35,721 nucleotides of DNA from Candidimonas sp. (GCA_004297945.1 SCRC01000064.1:1-35721), one strand, 5' to 3'. Positions 7,967 to 17,616 are shown, counted from the stretch's first letter. Numbers and translations are program-made. Notes: generated by a model not told the origin, from the sequence alone.

Positions 7967-8063
7967 TGGTGGCAGCCATTTTGTAGCGACAAGCCTTGTG
8001 CCTGTCATCGATGCAAGATGCGGTCGGTTAACGATGGTGGCAGCCACAAGGGCTGCCGTTACA
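7965..8063. repeat. REP-like cluster: one fragment and two hairpins
   Basis: A 14-nt 3'-half fragment (GATGGTGGCAGCCA, 7965-7978) overlaps the smpB stop. A plus copy follows: TGTAGC 7982-7987, arms GACAAGC 7988-7994 and GCCTGTC 8000-8006, loop CTTGT, then ATC; the stem has one A-C mismatch. A minus copy has arms 8039-8045 and 8051-8057, loop ACAAG, and a flanking GTTACA instead of GCTACA. The 14-nt fragment is repeated exactly at 8033-8046. The cluster fills the gap between the convergent genes smpB and qmcA. Confidence 0.75.
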
Positions 8064-8066
8064 AAT

Positions 8067-9002
8067 CTACAAAACCTTGCCGGTATTTTTAACCACGGCC
8101 ATGGCGGTAGCGATCAGGCCGCCCATATCGGCCAGATTGGCGGGCAGGATCAGGGTATTGCCGGTTTTGGCCACATTGCCGAAGGCTTCGATATAACGCT
8201 CGGCCACTTTTAAATTGACGGCCTCCATGCCGCCGGGGTGGCGCACCGCATCGGCCACTTGTGTAATGGCATTGGCCGTGGCTTCGGCCACGGTTATGAG
8301 CGCCGTTGCTTCGCCTTGCGCCTTGTTGATTTGCGCCTGTTTCTCGCCTTCGGAACGGGCAATGAACGCTTCACGTTCACCCGTCGCAATATTGATTTGC
8401 TCCTGGCGGCGCCCTTCGGATGCCGCTATCAATGCGCGTTTTTCGCGCTCGGCCGTGATTTGCGCTTGCATCGCGCGCAGGATTTCAGTTGGAGGGGTGA
8501 GGTCTTTGATTTCGTAGCGCAGGACCTTGACGCCCCAATTCAATGCCGCTTCATCCAGAGACGCAACGATAGTGCTGTTGATGATGTCGCGCTCTTCGAA
8601 CGTGCGATCCAGCTCCATCTTGCCTATGACCGAACGCAGAGTGGTCTGGGATAACTGCGTGATGGCGGAAATATAGTTCGATGAACCGTAGGACGCGCGC
8701 ATGGGATCTGTGACCTGGAAATAAAGCACACCATCGACCTGCAACTGGGTGTTATCGCGCGTGATGCACACCTGACTGGGCACATCTAGCGGGATTTCTT
8801 TCAACGAATGCTTGTAGGCAACGCGTTCGATAAACGGAATCACAAACCCGGCGCCAGGCGACATGGATCGATCATATTTACCCAGACGCTCGATCACCCA
8901 CGCATGCTGCTGAGGAACAATGGCAATGGCCTTGACGACGACAACGAACACCAGCAGAACCAGCACGATCAAAACTATTGTGGAAAAATCGGCATCCATC
9001 AT
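8067..9002 (-). CDS. qmcA: SPFH/band-7 (stomatin-like, QmcA-type) membrane protein
   Basis: This protein scaffolds membrane microdomains and associates with membrane proteases in several bacteria; the exact role here is inferred. The 311 residues start with one N-terminal membrane segment (about 8-28). The SPFH domain (VPQQHAWVIERLGKY onward) follows, then a charged helical region rich in EREKRALIAASEGRRQEQ-type repeats predicted to be coiled coil. ATG 9002 follows GAGGTGG at good spacing, preferred over the GTG at 9011. It lies 57 nt downstream of nfeD, and the NfeD-stomatin pair is a classic operon. Confidence 0.92.
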   Translation of the reverse strand: MMDADFSTIVLIVLVLLVFVVVVKAIAIVPQQHAWVIERLGKYDRSMSPGAGFVIPFIERVAYKHSLKEIPLDVPSQVCITRDNTQLQVDGVLYFQVTDPMRASYGSSNYISAITQLSQTTLRSVIGKMELDRTFEERDIINSTIVASLDEAALNWGVKVLRYEIKDLTPPTEILRAMQAQITAEREKRALIAASEGRRQEQINIATGEREAFIARSEGEKQAQINKAQGEATALITVAEATANAITQVADAVRHPGGMEAVNLKVAERYIEAFGNVAKTGNTLILPANLADMGGLIATAMAVVKNTGKVL

Positions 9003-9059
9003 ATGCACCACCTCGTAAAATTGAAATTGCTCTATCTGCGCAAGATTGCAACAGACAGA

Positions 9060-9488
9060 CTAATGGGTTGGAACCGACGGCTCGACGATTAGCGTGGCCC
9101 CCTGAATTTCAACAATGCAGTGTTGCCCCGCTTGCTTGCTCGCGCCTGGCATCAGGCCGACTTGCCAGTACGCGCCGCGATACCAGACCCGGGCCGTATT
9201 GTTATCGTCCCATGATTGCACATCCACGACCTGGCCGATGTCCAGATTGACATTCTGATTGCGTGCCGCGTTGATTTCGTGCTTTTTCAAGACGCCGGTT
9301 TTACGCAAGCCCGCCAGACCGGCCGCGGTGATAAGCGCTACGGCAAATATTTGCCAGGCCAGTGCAGCGCCCATCAGCGATGCCAGCCCGGCAGCGGCCA
9401 GACCGAGCGCAAAAAGCAACAGGTAAAAGGTGCCCGTCATGACTTCGCCTATAAGCGCAAGCACCGCAAACCCAAACCAGAACCACAT
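9060..9488 (-). CDS. NfeD-like membrane protein
   Basis: This short-form NfeD partners stomatin-type proteins. The 142 residues contain two or three hydrophobic segments within about residues 2-65 (MWFWFGFAVLALIGEV..., LLLFALGLAAAGLASLMG, IFAVALITAAGLAGL). They are followed by a C-terminal OB-like beta domain (GQVVDVQSWDDNNTARVWYRG, then GQHCIVEIQGATLIVEP). GGAGG eight bases before ATG 9488 decides the start; upstream in-frame codons at 9506 and 9557 lack such a site. It lacks the serine-protease domain of long NfeD proteins. Confidence 0.9.
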   Translation of the reverse strand: MWFWFGFAVLALIGEVMTGTFYLLLFALGLAAAGLASLMGAALAWQIFAVALITAAGLAGLRKTGVLKKHEINAARNQNVNLDIGQVVDVQSWDDNNTARVWYRGAYWQVGLMPGASKQAGQHCIVEIQGATLIVEPSVPTH

Positions 9489-9593
9489 CGCTACAACCTC
9501 CGCCATAATGGCCGAATGGATTACGCTTTGAGCCCGCACAATTGCAGGAGCGACCATCTTGATTGTACCTTCTTGTACGATGGAAACACCGCG

Positions 9594-10310
9594 CTATCGC
9601 AGGGCAAAGCCCTCAACCTCGAGCAGGGCAACTTTGCGCTCAAGGCCGCCTGTATACCCGGTTAAAGCACCCGTGCCCGACAAAACCCGGTGACAGGGGA
9701 TAATAATGGTGATGGGATTACGCCCGACGGCTGCGCCCACCGGCCTTGAGTGTTGCGTCGAAAGCCCCGCCGCGCGCGCCACGTCGCCATAGGAAACAGT
9801 CTGCCCATAGGCAATGGCAAGCAATGCGCCCCATACCTTTTTCTGAAACCCCGTGCCCGACAAAGCCAAGGGAATATCAAATGTTTGGCGCCGCCGCGCA
9901 AAATACTCGGCCAGTTCTTTTTGTGTCCGCTCAAAAAGCGCTATCGTGGCCCTTGGCGTCCCGGCTTGCATGAGTTGCATGCCGGACATTTCCACAGAAA
10001 CCGCAGCGAGCGCATTGGGGATCGCTGCGCCAGCCTGCGCGCCGGAAGCGGCGGCCTGCGGCCCTAAACAAACTGAGGCCTGCCCAAACAAATCGGTTTC
10101 ACTATTTCTTTTGAAAGCTTTGAAATTTTTAATCGCAAGGCCTTCTCTAGTGCCCGACGACGGACTACCGAAATGAGACTTGCACACAGGCATTGCATCC
10201 ATGACTGGGCAATCGGGCTGACCCACAAAATACAAGCCGCCCAAGCGCGCACCCTCGGAGCAAAGCAGAACAGGCCCCAAGGGCGACCCAATTTGCGCGT
10301 GAAATATCAT
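9594..10310 (-). CDS. ogt: Methylated-DNA-protein cysteine methyltransferase with an unusual insertion
   Basis: This suicide repair enzyme transfers alkyl groups from O6-alkylguanine in DNA to its own cysteine. The C-terminal domain is complete: GTGFQKKVWGALLAI (152-166), TVSYGDVA and IIIPCHRVL with acceptor Cys206, then ALTGYTGGLERK. The total of 238 residues exceeds the usual 160-175. The excess lies between YFVGQPDC (27-34) and ATIALFERTQKELAEYF (121-137). It comprises about 70-80 residues, with an AT-rich core at 10077-10184. GGGGGTGAA precedes the ATG. It begins 11 nt after ndh and is probably co-transcribed. The active site is intact, so activity is likely but unproven. Confidence 0.88.
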   Translation of the reverse strand: MIFHAQIGSPLGPVLLCSEGARLGGLYFVGQPDCPVMDAMPVCKSHFGSPSSGTREGLAIKNFKAFKRNSETDLFGQASVCLGPQAAASGAQAGAAIPNALAAVSVEMSGMQLMQAGTPRATIALFERTQKELAEYFARRRQTFDIPLALSGTGFQKKVWGALLAIAYGQTVSYGDVARAAGLSTQHSRPVGAAVGRNPITIIIPCHRVLSGTGALTGYTGGLERKVALLEVEGFALR

Positions 10311-10321
10311 TTCACCCCCTG

Positions 10322-11629
10322 TCAGTGAAGCTTCACTCGCGGTGCGCCGCGTTTAAGCAACAAGCGGCCAACCGCTAAAGATGTTGTGCGCACAAGCCCC
10401 AGGAACGCCAGGTGATGCATCAAATGCAGACTCATGTACATCAGCCTGGCGAACAACCCTTCCACAAAAAGGCCGCGCCCAGCGAGGACCCCCATCAGAC
10501 GGCCCACGGCGCGGTTATGTCCAATGGAAATCAAAGAGCCGTAATCCTTGTACCTGAACATTCGCGTTGCACCCTGACGTCCTTGAATTCGGTCAGCCAA
10601 CGCGCCGTACAAAAACGACGCCTGCTGATGAGCCGCCTGGGCTCGCGCCGGAATGAATTTTCCGTCCGGACCCCATGCCGCCTGAGCGCAGTCTCCCAAT
10701 GCGTATACGTCGGGATCGCTCGTGCGCAGACCGGCATCGACAATAAGTTGATGGTTGCGATTGGTGGCCAGGCCCAGTTGCGCGAGGAAAGCAGGCGCTT
10801 CGATGCCTGCTGCCCATACGCATAGATCGGCTGGAAACCGCTCGCCCTGGATGTCATACAAGGCGTGGGCGTCGACCGAAGCGATACGCACGGATGTTTT
10901 CACGGCAATGCCGCGGTCCAATAGCAGCTGATGAGCCGCCGATGATATTTTTTCAGGCAGCGCTGATAAAATACGCGCCGCGCCCTCTAGCAGGCTGATC
11001 TGCACATCCGCGGACGGGTCAAAATTATCCAGCCCATAAAAGGCCATCTCTGAAAAGGCCTGTGTCAATTCCGCAGCAAGCTCCACCCCGGTCGCGCCTG
11101 CGCCCACGATGGCAATCTGCAGCGCCGGGCCAGCGCTGCCGTTTTTATCACGATTAGCGCGGGCCACAGCATGTAATAACCGTTGCCGGAACCGTTCGGC
11201 CTGCTCGGTCGAGTCTATCGTCAAGGCGAATTCGCCAGCCCCTGGGGTATTGAAGAAATTTGATTTGCTTCCTACCGCCAACACCAGTGTGTCGTAGACG
11301 ATCTCACGCGCCGCAAAAATCTCTTCGTGCTCCGGATTCAGAACACAATCCAAGCTAATTTTCTTCGCCGCACAATCAACCCCAGCCACCTCGCCCAAAG
11401 CAAAAGTAAAGCCACAATCTTTGGCCAGCATGAAATACGACAAGCCTTCGCGATGAATATCCAGCATACCGGCAGCCACCTCATGCAGCGATGGTTTCCA
11501 GATATGATAAGCCGCACGATCGACAAGGATGACATGCGTTGGCCCGAACTTGCGGCCCAGCGTTGCCGCAAGTTCAAGCCCTCCGGCACCGCCGCCCACG
11601 ATAACGATTTTGTGAAGTGCAGCCGTCAT
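10322..11629 (-). CDS. ndh: Type II NADH dehydrogenase (NDH-2)
   Basis: This single-subunit flavoprotein oxidises NADH and reduces quinone at the inner membrane without pumping protons. The 435 residues carry two dinucleotide-binding motifs: VGGGAGGLEL (11-20, FAD) and VGAGATGVELA (175-185, NADH). A third FAD motif, VYALGDCAQ, is at about 307-315. The C-terminal region (GRGLFVEGLFARLMYMSLHLMHHLAFLGL) is the amphipathic membrane anchor typical of NDH-2. It lies 37 nt downstream of ppsA and just upstream of ogt. Sulfide:quinone reductase relatives are less likely given the overall similarity to NDH-2. Confidence 0.93.
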   Translation of the reverse strand: MTAALHKIVIVGGGAGGLELAATLGRKFGPTHVILVDRAAYHIWKPSLHEVAAGMLDIHREGLSYFMLAKDCGFTFALGEVAGVDCAAKKISLDCVLNPEHEEIFAAREIVYDTLVLAVGSKSNFFNTPGAGEFALTIDSTEQAERFRQRLLHAVARANRDKNGSAGPALQIAIVGAGATGVELAAELTQAFSEMAFYGLDNFDPSADVQISLLEGAARILSALPEKISSAAHQLLLDRGIAVKTSVRIASVDAHALYDIQGERFPADLCVWAAGIEAPAFLAQLGLATNRNHQLIVDAGLRTSDPDVYALGDCAQAAWGPDGKFIPARAQAAHQQASFLYGALADRIQGRQGATRMFRYKDYGSLISIGHNRAVGRLMGVLAGRGLFVEGLFARLMYMSLHLMHHLAFLGLVRTTSLAVGRLLLKRGAPRVKLH

Positions 11630-11666
11630 GCCTGGTACTCCGCTTCGCCTGAAAATACTGCCTGTC

Positions 11667-14033
11667 TTATTTCATGGCCAGACGCTGCCAGGTATCGACC
11701 ACCGTGTCCGGATTCAGCGACATGGACAGTATGCCCTCGTCTCGCAGCCAGTCGGCCAGGTCAGGGTGATCGCTGGGCCCCTGCCCGCAAATGCCAACGT
11801 ACTTGCCCGCTTTCAGGCAGGCTTGTATGGCGCGGCTTAGCATGAACCGCACCGCCGGGTCGCGTTCATCAAAATCGGCCGCCAGCAATTCCATGCCAGA
11901 GTCGCGATCCAGCCCCAAGGTTAACTGGGTCATATCGTTGGATCCGATCGAGAAGCCATCGAAATACTCAAGAAACTCGTCGGCCAATATAGCGTTGGAC
12001 GGCACTTCGCACATCATGATCAAGCGCAAGCCATTTTCGCCGCGCGCCAGGCCGTTCTTGGCAAGGAGGTCAATGACTTTGGATGCCTGCTGCAAAGTCC
12101 GAACGAAAGGCACCATGATTTCGACATTGGTCAGCCCCATGTCGTTGCGCACCTTCTTGAGCGCTTCGCATTCCATGCGAAAGCACTCTTCGAATTCGGC
12201 CGAAATATAGCGCGAGGCGCCACGAAAACCCAACATGGGATTTTCCTCTTCGGGTTCGTAGCGCGAGCCACCAACCAGCTTGCGATATTCGTTGGACTTG
12301 AAGTCCGAGAGCCGCACAATGACTGATTTTGGATAAAACGCCGCCGCGATGGTGGCGATGCCTTCGGCCAGTTTTTCGACAAAAAAGGCACGCGGGCTGG
12401 CATACCCGCGCGCCGCCGACTCGACCGCCTTTTTCAGGTCGATATCGACATTGGGATAGTCGAGCACGGCCTTGGGATGCACATTGATATTGTTGTTGAT
12501 AATGAATTCCAACCGCGCCAGGCCTACGCCTTGATTGGGGATTTGCGAAAAATCAAAGGCCAGTTGAGGGTTGCCCACGTTCATCATGACCTTGATCCCG
12601 ATTTCCGGCATCTGGCCCCAGCGAACCTCTTCGATCTCGGTTTCGATCAGGCCATCATAAATGCGGCCCTCATCGCCCTCGGCGCACGACACGGTCACTT
12701 CCCGGCCGTCGCCCAGCACTGACGTCGCATCCGCACATCCAACCACGGCGGGGATCCCCAATTCGCGCGCAATAATGGCCGCATGGCAGGTGCGGCCTCC
12801 TCGATTGGTAACGATGGCTGCGGCCATCTTCATGACCGGCTCCCAGTTCGGATCGGTCATGTCGGTAACGAGCACATCGCCGGGACGCACTTGATGCATT
12901 TCGGAAATATCGGCCACGACACGAACCTTGCCCGAACCGATCTTCTGGCCGATGGCCCGCCCGGTCACCAGGACTTCGCCCGTTGCCTTGAGGCGATAGC
13001 GTTCTTGCACATCGTGCTGGTTTTGCTGGGATTTGACGGTTTCGGGGCGCGCCTGCAAGATGTAAATCTTGCCATCGATGCCGTCGCGGCCCCACTCGAT
13101 ATCCATAGGGCGCTCGTAATGCTTTTCGATGATGACCGCGTAGCGAGCCAGCTCAATGATTTCATCGTCGGTAAGCGAGTAGCGATTGCGTTCGGAAACC
13201 GGCACATCCACGGTGCGTACGGCTATGCCGGCGGTGCGCTCGGGATCAAACTCCATTTTGAGCAGCTTGGAACCGATGCGCCGCCCTATGATCGGATAGT
13301 GCCCGGCGGCCAGAGTCGGTTTAAATACATAGAACTCATCAGGGTTCACCGCACCTTGCACCACAGTTTCGCCCAGACCATACGAAGAGGTTATAAGCAC
13401 CACATCGGCAAAGCCCGATTCGGTATCCAGAGTGAACATGACTCCGGCGCTGCCGCGGTCGGAGCGAACCATGCGCTGTATGCCCGCCGACAGCGCAACC
13501 TCGGAATGGGCATAACCCTTGTGCACGCGATAGGAAATGGCCCTGTCGTTGTACAGCGAAGCAAATACATGGCGAATTTTATCGAGCACATCGTCGATGC
13601 CGACCACATTCAAAAATGTTTCTTGCTGGCCTGCAAACGAAGCATCGGGCAGATCTTCGGCGGTCGCCGAAGAACGTACTGCAAACGAACCCTTGGCATC
13701 GCTGTCGAGTTTTGCAAATGCATCGCGCACAGCCGTTTCGAAGGCGGCAGGAAAAGGTGTATCAATAATCCACTGACGAATTTCCGACCCCGCTGCCGCA
13801 AGTGCACGCACGTCTTCGGAGTCCAGCGACGCCAGGCGCTGGGCAATGCGGTCAGCAAGAGATGTGGATTTGAGAAAGTCGCGAAATGCGTCGGCGGTAG
13901 TCGCAAACCCGCCCGGCACCCGTACCCCGGCGCTAGCGAGCTGGCTGATCATTTCACCGAGTGATGCGTTTTTCCCCCCTACCGAGTCAATGTCCGTCAT
14001 GCGGAGCTGCTCGAAAGATACTACATAAGACAT
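11667..14033 (-). CDS. ppsA: Phosphoenolpyruvate synthase
   Basis: This cytosolic gluconeogenic enzyme converts pyruvate, ATP and water to PEP, AMP and phosphate. The 788 residues match the family (about 790). The N-terminal ATP-grasp part begins [11 protein letters not shown] (18-28) and includes [21 protein letters not shown] (117-137). The phospho-histidine is His417 in [15 protein letters not shown], with the neighbouring Thr415 being the expected site of regulatory phosphorylation. The C-terminal PEP/pyruvate domain includes [17 protein letters not shown] and a late cysteine motif ([12 protein letters not shown]). AAAGGTGA precedes the ATG. It is divergent from its regulator gene ppsR. 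Confidence 0.98.
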   Translation of the reverse strand: MSYVVSFEQLRMTDIDSVGGKNASLGEMISQLASAGVRVPGGFATTADAFRDFLKSTSLADRIAQRLASLDSEDVRALAAAGSEIRQWIIDTPFPAAFETAVRDAFAKLDSDAKGSFAVRSSATAEDLPDASFAGQQETFLNVVGIDDVLDKIRHVFASLYNDRAISYRVHKGYAHSEVALSAGIQRMVRSDRGSAGVMFTLDTESGFADVVLITSSYGLGETVVQGAVNPDEFYVFKPTLAAGHYPIIGRRIGSKLLKMEFDPERTAGIAVRTVDVPVSERNRYSLTDDEIIELARYAVIIEKHYERPMDIEWGRDGIDGKIYILQARPETVKSQQNQHDVQERYRLKATGEVLVTGRAIGQKIGSGKVRVVADISEMHQVRPGDVLVTDMTDPNWEPVMKMAAAIVTNRGGRTCHAAIIARELGIPAVVGCADATSVLGDGREVTVSCAEGDEGRIYDGLIETEIEEVRWGQMPEIGIKVMMNVGNPQLAFDFSQIPNQGVGLARLEFIINNNINVHPKAVLDYPNVDIDLKKAVESAARGYASPRAFFVEKLAEGIATIAAAFYPKSVIVRLSDFKSNEYRKLVGGSRYEPEEENPMLGFRGASRYISAEFEECFRMECEALKKVRNDMGLTNVEIMVPFVRTLQQASKVIDLLAKNGLARGENGLRLIMMCEVPSNAILADEFLEYFDGFSIGSNDMTQLTLGLDRDSGMELLAADFDERDPAVRFMLSRAIQACLKAGKYVGICGQGPSDHPDLADWLRDEGILSMSLNPDTVVDTWQRLAMK

Positions 14034-14064
14034 GAAGTCACCTTTGAACTATAAAAGAAAGCCT

Positions 14065-14150
14065 GTTTGCTTAATGCACTACCCTGGCGCAGTCGCTACC
14101 GGATGACCGGTGCGAACCGTGCGCTAAGCAAACCAGCCTTGCCTCTGGTT
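14065..14150. promoter_or_regulatory. Large dyad and alternative hairpin in the ppsA-ppsR intergenic region
   Basis: The 176-bp divergent gap contains imperfect inverted arms GTTTGCTTAATGCAC (14065-14079) and GTGCGCTAAGCAAAC (14119-14133), 13 of 15 matching. An inner hairpin lies in the loop (ACCGG 14098-14102, CCGGT 14107-14111). A third hairpin, AACCAG (14131-14136) with CTGGTT (14145-14150), shares bases with the outer arm, so the two structures exclude each other. If transcribed it would lie about 30 nt upstream of the ppsA start. It could be an operator or an mRNA leader; I cannot tell which. Confidence 0.45.
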
Positions 14151-14209
14151 AGGGCGACTGTTAATCTTCGATTGTACTGGTTCCCACCTTTTCTGCGCTA
14201 ACAATTCTC

Positions 14210-15043
14210 ATGACCGCTCCTCTCATCGAACGCACCGTATTCATTGTCTCTGACAGCACGGGCATTACCGCTGAAACATTCAGTCACTCAGTGCTTTCCC
14301 AATTTGAACAAATCAACTTTCAGCAAATCCGCATTCCGTTTATCGACAGCGCCGAAAAAGCGCTCGAAGCCGCTCATCGAATCAATCGCTGCGCGCAGGA
14401 ACAAGGCCAGATACCCTTGGTATTCAGCACACTGGTCGAGCCTGAAATATCGTTGCCCATACGCGAAGCCAACTGCACGTTTCTGGATTTGTTCGGCACT
14501 TTCGTGCAACACATCGAAGTTGCGCTGGGCATGAAATCCAGTCACACGGTGGGTCGCTCGCACATGGGCGGAAAATCCAAGCAATACAACAGCCGGATCG
14601 AAGCCATCAACTTCAGCCTGGCTCACGATGACGGGCAATTCATCCACGGCCTCAAGCAAGCCGACGTCATCCTGGTAGGCGTTTCGCGCTGCGGCAAAAC
14701 GCCCACAAGCCTCTACCTGGCAATGCAATACGCCATCAAGGCGGCCAACTTCCCGCTCATACCTGAAGATTTCGACCGTGGGTCGCTGCCGGCCACCCTC
14801 GCTCCATACCGGAACAAACTGTTCGGCCTATCGATACAGGCGGCGCGTCTGGCCGAAGTACGTCATGAACGTCGCCCGAACAGCGAATACGCGTCCATAA
14901 AGCAATGTCGCCACGAAATCGCAGCCGCAGAGCGCCTGATGCGTATGGAAAACATACCGTGGCTGTCGACCACGACCCGATCAATCGAAGAAATCTCGAC
15001 CAAAGTTCTGGAAGAAGTGGGATTGAATCGACGCGCGTATTAG
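14210..15043 (+). CDS. ppsR: PEP synthase regulatory protein (bifunctional kinase/pyrophosphorylase, DUF299)
   Basis: This protein inactivates PEP synthase by ADP-dependent phosphorylation of its active-site threonine and reactivates it by phosphate-dependent dephosphorylation. The 277 residues are typical. The N-terminal VSDSTGITAETFSHSVLSQF (13-32) is the family signature. The P-loop-like GVSRCGKT lies at 157-164 and is followed by PTSLYLAMQYAIKAANFPL. The divergent neighbour ppsA is its target, which fits perfectly. It is convergent with the methyltransferase gene, with a 20-bp gap lacking any terminator hairpin. Confidence 0.96.
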   Translation: MTAPLIERTVFIVSDSTGITAETFSHSVLSQFEQINFQQIRIPFIDSAEKALEAAHRINRCAQEQGQIPLVFSTLVEPEISLPIREANCTFLDLFGTFVQHIEVALGMKSSHTVGRSHMGGKSKQYNSRIEAINFSLAHDDGQFIHGLKQADVILVGVSRCGKTPTSLYLAMQYAIKAANFPLIPEDFDRGSLPATLAPYRNKLFGLSIQAARLAEVRHERRPNSEYASIKQCRHEIAAAERLMRMENIPWLSTTTRSIEEISTKVLEEVGLNRRAY

Positions 15044-15063
15044 GGGCGATGGTGGCGTTTAGA

Positions 15064-15855
15064 TCAGGCACGGGAATCAGTCGCTGCGTCCAGCCACTGC
15101 CGACGATGCTCGAACAGACACACTGCCGCCGCCGCGGCGACATTCAAGGACTCGACTCCCGCCGCCTGCGGAATGAATACGCGTTCGTCGGCGACGGCCA
15201 ACAAGGCCGGTTGCACGCCACGCCCTTCATGGCCAAACAGCCACGCACAATGCCGTGGCAGCGCCAGCGTATAGAGAGACCTCGCTTGCGCCAGCGCGGT
15301 AGCCATCAAGGGCATTTTCAACACGCGGCGTTCAGCCAGCAAATCGACGTGCTCATAGATAGACAGGCCGAAATGAGCGCCCTGAGCACTACGCAAGACC
15401 TTGGCCGACCAGGCCGCTGCACATCCTTCGGAGAGATAAACGTGGCAGATCCCCGCCGCCGCCGCAGTGCGCAGCAAGGTGCCCACATTGCCGGGATCCT
15501 GCACCCGATCCAGCCACAGGCAGCTTTCGGCCATGCGTTCAGGCCGCAATGGGTCGGGCACGTTCACCAGAAAGCATACGCCCTGCTCATGTTCCACCTG
15601 CGACAGATTGCGCATCAGCCGTGAATCACAGCTCAGAGCCACCCGCGATCCCAGCGATTGCGCCAGCGCGCCCAGTTCAACATTTTGCGTCAGGCGCTCA
15701 ATATCGAATAATGCCAGCTCGGGCGCGCCGTAGAGGCTCATCCAGGACTGGCACACATGAATACCTTCAAGCACGGCATGGCCATCGCGCTTGCCTTGCG
15801 TCAAACGCGCCAATCGCTTGTATAAGGGGTTATCGCGCGAGCTGATGTGCTTCAT
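15064..15855 (-). CDS. TrmH/SpoU family RNA 2'-O-ribose methyltransferase
   Basis: This is a SAM-dependent SPOUT methyltransferase that probably modifies rRNA or tRNA. The 263 residues consist of an N-terminal substrate-binding region ([16 protein letters not shown] at the start is typical of the RlmB/TsnR-like group) and a C-terminal knotted domain. Motif 1 is [22 protein letters not shown] (114-135), motif 2 LFGHEGRGV (206-214), and motif 3 [22 protein letters not shown] (228-249). ATG 15855 overlaps the rnhB stop by four bases (ATGA). An in-frame codon at 15903 would extend into rnhB and was rejected. The exact target nucleotide cannot be read from sequence. Confidence 0.92.
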   Translation of the reverse strand: MKHISSRDNPLYKRLARLTQGKRDGHAVLEGIHVCQSWMSLYGAPELALFDIERLTQNVELGALAQSLGSRVALSCDSRLMRNLSQVEHEQGVCFLVNVPDPLRPERMAESCLWLDRVQDPGNVGTLLRTAAAAGICHVYLSEGCAAAWSAKVLRSAQGAHFGLSIYEHVDLLAERRVLKMPLMATALAQARSLYTLALPRHCAWLFGHEGRGVQPALLAVADERVFIPQAAGVESLNVAAAAAVCLFEHRRQWLDAATDSRA

Positions 15856-16451
15856 GAGAAAAACCATTTGACAGGCGCAAAGCTGCGGCGATGCGCCGAA
15901 CACGGTCCATGCAACCGGAGGCGTTCCAGATGCAGCGCCGTACCGTAACCTTTGTGCCGGTCAAAGCCGTAATCCGGAAAGCGTTCATGCAATATCAGGC
16001 AGTCCGCATCGCGCACCGTCTTGGCCAGAATCGACGCGGCCGAAATCTCGGCCACGCAGGCATCGCCTTTGACGATCGCCTGGGCCGGACAAGGCAAGCC
16101 CTTGGGAACTTGATTGCCGTCCACCAAAACACGGTCAGGCCGTATCGTCAAACCCGTGCAAGCGCGGCGCATCGCCAGCAGAGTTGCCTGCAATATATTC
16201 AACGCATCAATTTCTTCCACGCTGGCGCAAGCAACGCACCAGGCCCGCGCACGTTCGCGTATGAGATCTGCCAAGTGTTCGCGGCGACGGGCGCTCAAGG
16301 TTTTGGAATCAGCCAACCCCTGGATCGGCCGCATTGGGTCAAGAATGACGGCGGCCGCAAAAACCGGACCCGCCAGCGGCCCCCTTCCGGCCTCGTCAAT
16401 ACCCGCCAGACAAACCGCATCGGGGGGGGCGAACAAATCACCCTGCGCCAC
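15852..16451 (-). CDS. rnhB: Ribonuclease HII
   Basis: This enzyme removes RNA from RNA-DNA hybrids and misincorporated ribonucleotides from DNA. The 199 residues include [14 protein letters not shown] (17-30) with catalytic Asp19 and Glu20, VDGN with Asp111, and [17 protein letters not shown] (128-144). The start is GTG 16451, supported by GGAGG seven bases upstream. It overlaps the 3' end of lpxB by 14 nt and the methyltransferase gene by four. A run of eight C on the coding strand (16422-16429) encodes Ala8-Pro10, a possible slippage tract. Clustering after lpxB is common in Proteobacteria. Confidence 0.96.
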   Translation of the reverse strand: MAQGDLFAPPDAVCLAGIDEAGRGPLAGPVFAAAVILDPMRPIQGLADSKTLSARRREHLADLIRERARAWCVACASVEEIDALNILQATLLAMRRACTGLTIRPDRVLVDGNQVPKGLPCPAQAIVKGDACVAEISAASILAKTVRDADCLILHERFPDYGFDRHKGYGTALHLERLRLHGPCSAHRRSFAPVKWFFS

Positions 16452-17616
16452 GATTTGCCTCCGCTATGATGGCGTGTGCGGCCAGGGCTGAGGTATCGCG
16501 CCACAGGGATCGATGCAGCGCCGTAAAACGCTGGTCAAGAAGTTGCGCGCCGGCCGTGTCCGTCAGTGCGGTCCAGGTTGCGGCAGCCAGCGCTTCGGGT
16601 GTCGCGGCATCCTGCAAGAGCTCGGGCACGGCAAAATCGCTCAGCAACACGTTGGGCAGGCCTACCCAGGGCAGAGACGGCCCGGACTGGCCGGACTTCC
16701 ACTGCATCAGGCGACGCATGGCGGGCGACAACACATAGGAAATCACCATAGGCCTCTTGAACAAGGCTGCTTCAAGCGTTGCCGTCCCGCTGGCCACCAA
16801 AACCGCATCGGCCGCCTCCATGGCGTCCCACGCCACCGGCCTGGATGACCCAGCCTGATCAAGTATGCGCAGATTGGCCACGGGATAGCGCTGCAGCAAA
16901 GCCTGGAATTCACGCCGGCGCGGCGCATTGACCATAGGCGTCAGTATCTGCAGGGTGGGGTCTTGTCTAAGCAAATGTTGCGCCGCCGCTAGAAAGCGAG
17001 GCGCCAGCAGCCTGATTTCCGACCCTCGGCTGCCCGGCATAAGGGCCAGCACACGCGCCGCAGGATCCAGCCCGAGACGCGCCCGCGCAGCCAGCCGGTC
17101 CGGCCGCATGGGAATCACCTCTGCCAGCGGGTGCCCCACGTACGTGGCCGGCACCCCTTCTTTTTGATAAATTGCCTCTTCAAACGGGAACAGAACCAGC
17201 ATGTGAGAAACCGCAGCGCGAATTTTATGAATGCGCTCGTATCGCCAGGCCCATATTGAGGGTCCCACAAAATGCACGGTAGGCACGCCCGCCTGTTTCA
17301 GCCGATGCTCCAGACGCAGATTGAAATCGGGGGCATCCACTCCCACGAAAACGTCCGGCGCCTGTTTCAGCCAGCGCCGTTTTACACTGAAATAAGTACT
17401 CAACAAGCTGGGCAGGCGTGCTATTGCATCCACGTAACCGAAGACGGTCAGTGCATGCATGGGACGCCACACCTCGAAGCCCTGCTCTTGCATGGCGGGG
17501 CCGCCTATCCCCTCGCAGCGGCTGCCTGCCGCCTGCCGGGCTATGCCTTGCATGACACGAGAGGCCAGCAAGTCGCCCGAAGGCTCGCCGGCCACCATGC
17601 CTACGCGCAGGCTCAT
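16438..17616 (-). CDS. lpxB: Lipid-A-disaccharide synthase
   Basis: This peripheral inner-membrane GT-B glycosyltransferase joins UDP-2,3-diacylglucosamine and lipid X into the tetra-acyl lipid A disaccharide. The 392 residues start with [18 protein letters not shown], the family hallmark. They contain [33 protein letters not shown], and [17 protein letters not shown]. The C-terminal half has [16 protein letters not shown] and the LPNVLL segment. The ATG overlaps the lpxA stop by four bases (ATGA), so synthesis is coupled to LpxA, as in other lpx operons. Confidence 0.97.
   Translation of the reverse strand: MSLRVGMVAGEPSGDLLASRVMQGIARQAAGSRCEGIGGPAMQEQGFEVWRPMHALTVFGYVDAIARLPSLLSTYFSVKRRWLKQAPDVFVGVDAPDFNLRLEHRLKQAGVPTVHFVGPSIWAWRYERIHKIRAAVSHMLVLFPFEEAIYQKEGVPATYVGHPLAEVIPMRPDRLAARARLGLDPAARVLALMPGSRGSEIRLLAPRFLAAAQHLLRQDPTLQILTPMVNAPRRREFQALLQRYPVANLRILDQAGSSRPVAWDAMEAADAVLVASGTATLEAALFKRPMVISYVLSPAMRRLMQWKSGQSGPSLPWVGLPNVLLSDFAVPELLQDAATPEALAAATWTALTDTAGAQLLDQRFTALHRSLWRDTSALAAHAIIAEANRGAG

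Noticed and set aside
7484-8047. 187-residue frame antisense to smpB
   Set aside because: It covers smpB and the REP cluster and shows no recognisable domain.
12783-13964. 393-residue open frame antisense to ppsA
   Set aside because: It mirrors the coding strand of an unmistakable PEP synthase; no family motifs and no ribosome site.
15048-15056. GATGGTGGC after ppsR as another REP fragment
   Set aside because: Only nine bases match and no hairpin or GTAG head accompanies it; probably chance.
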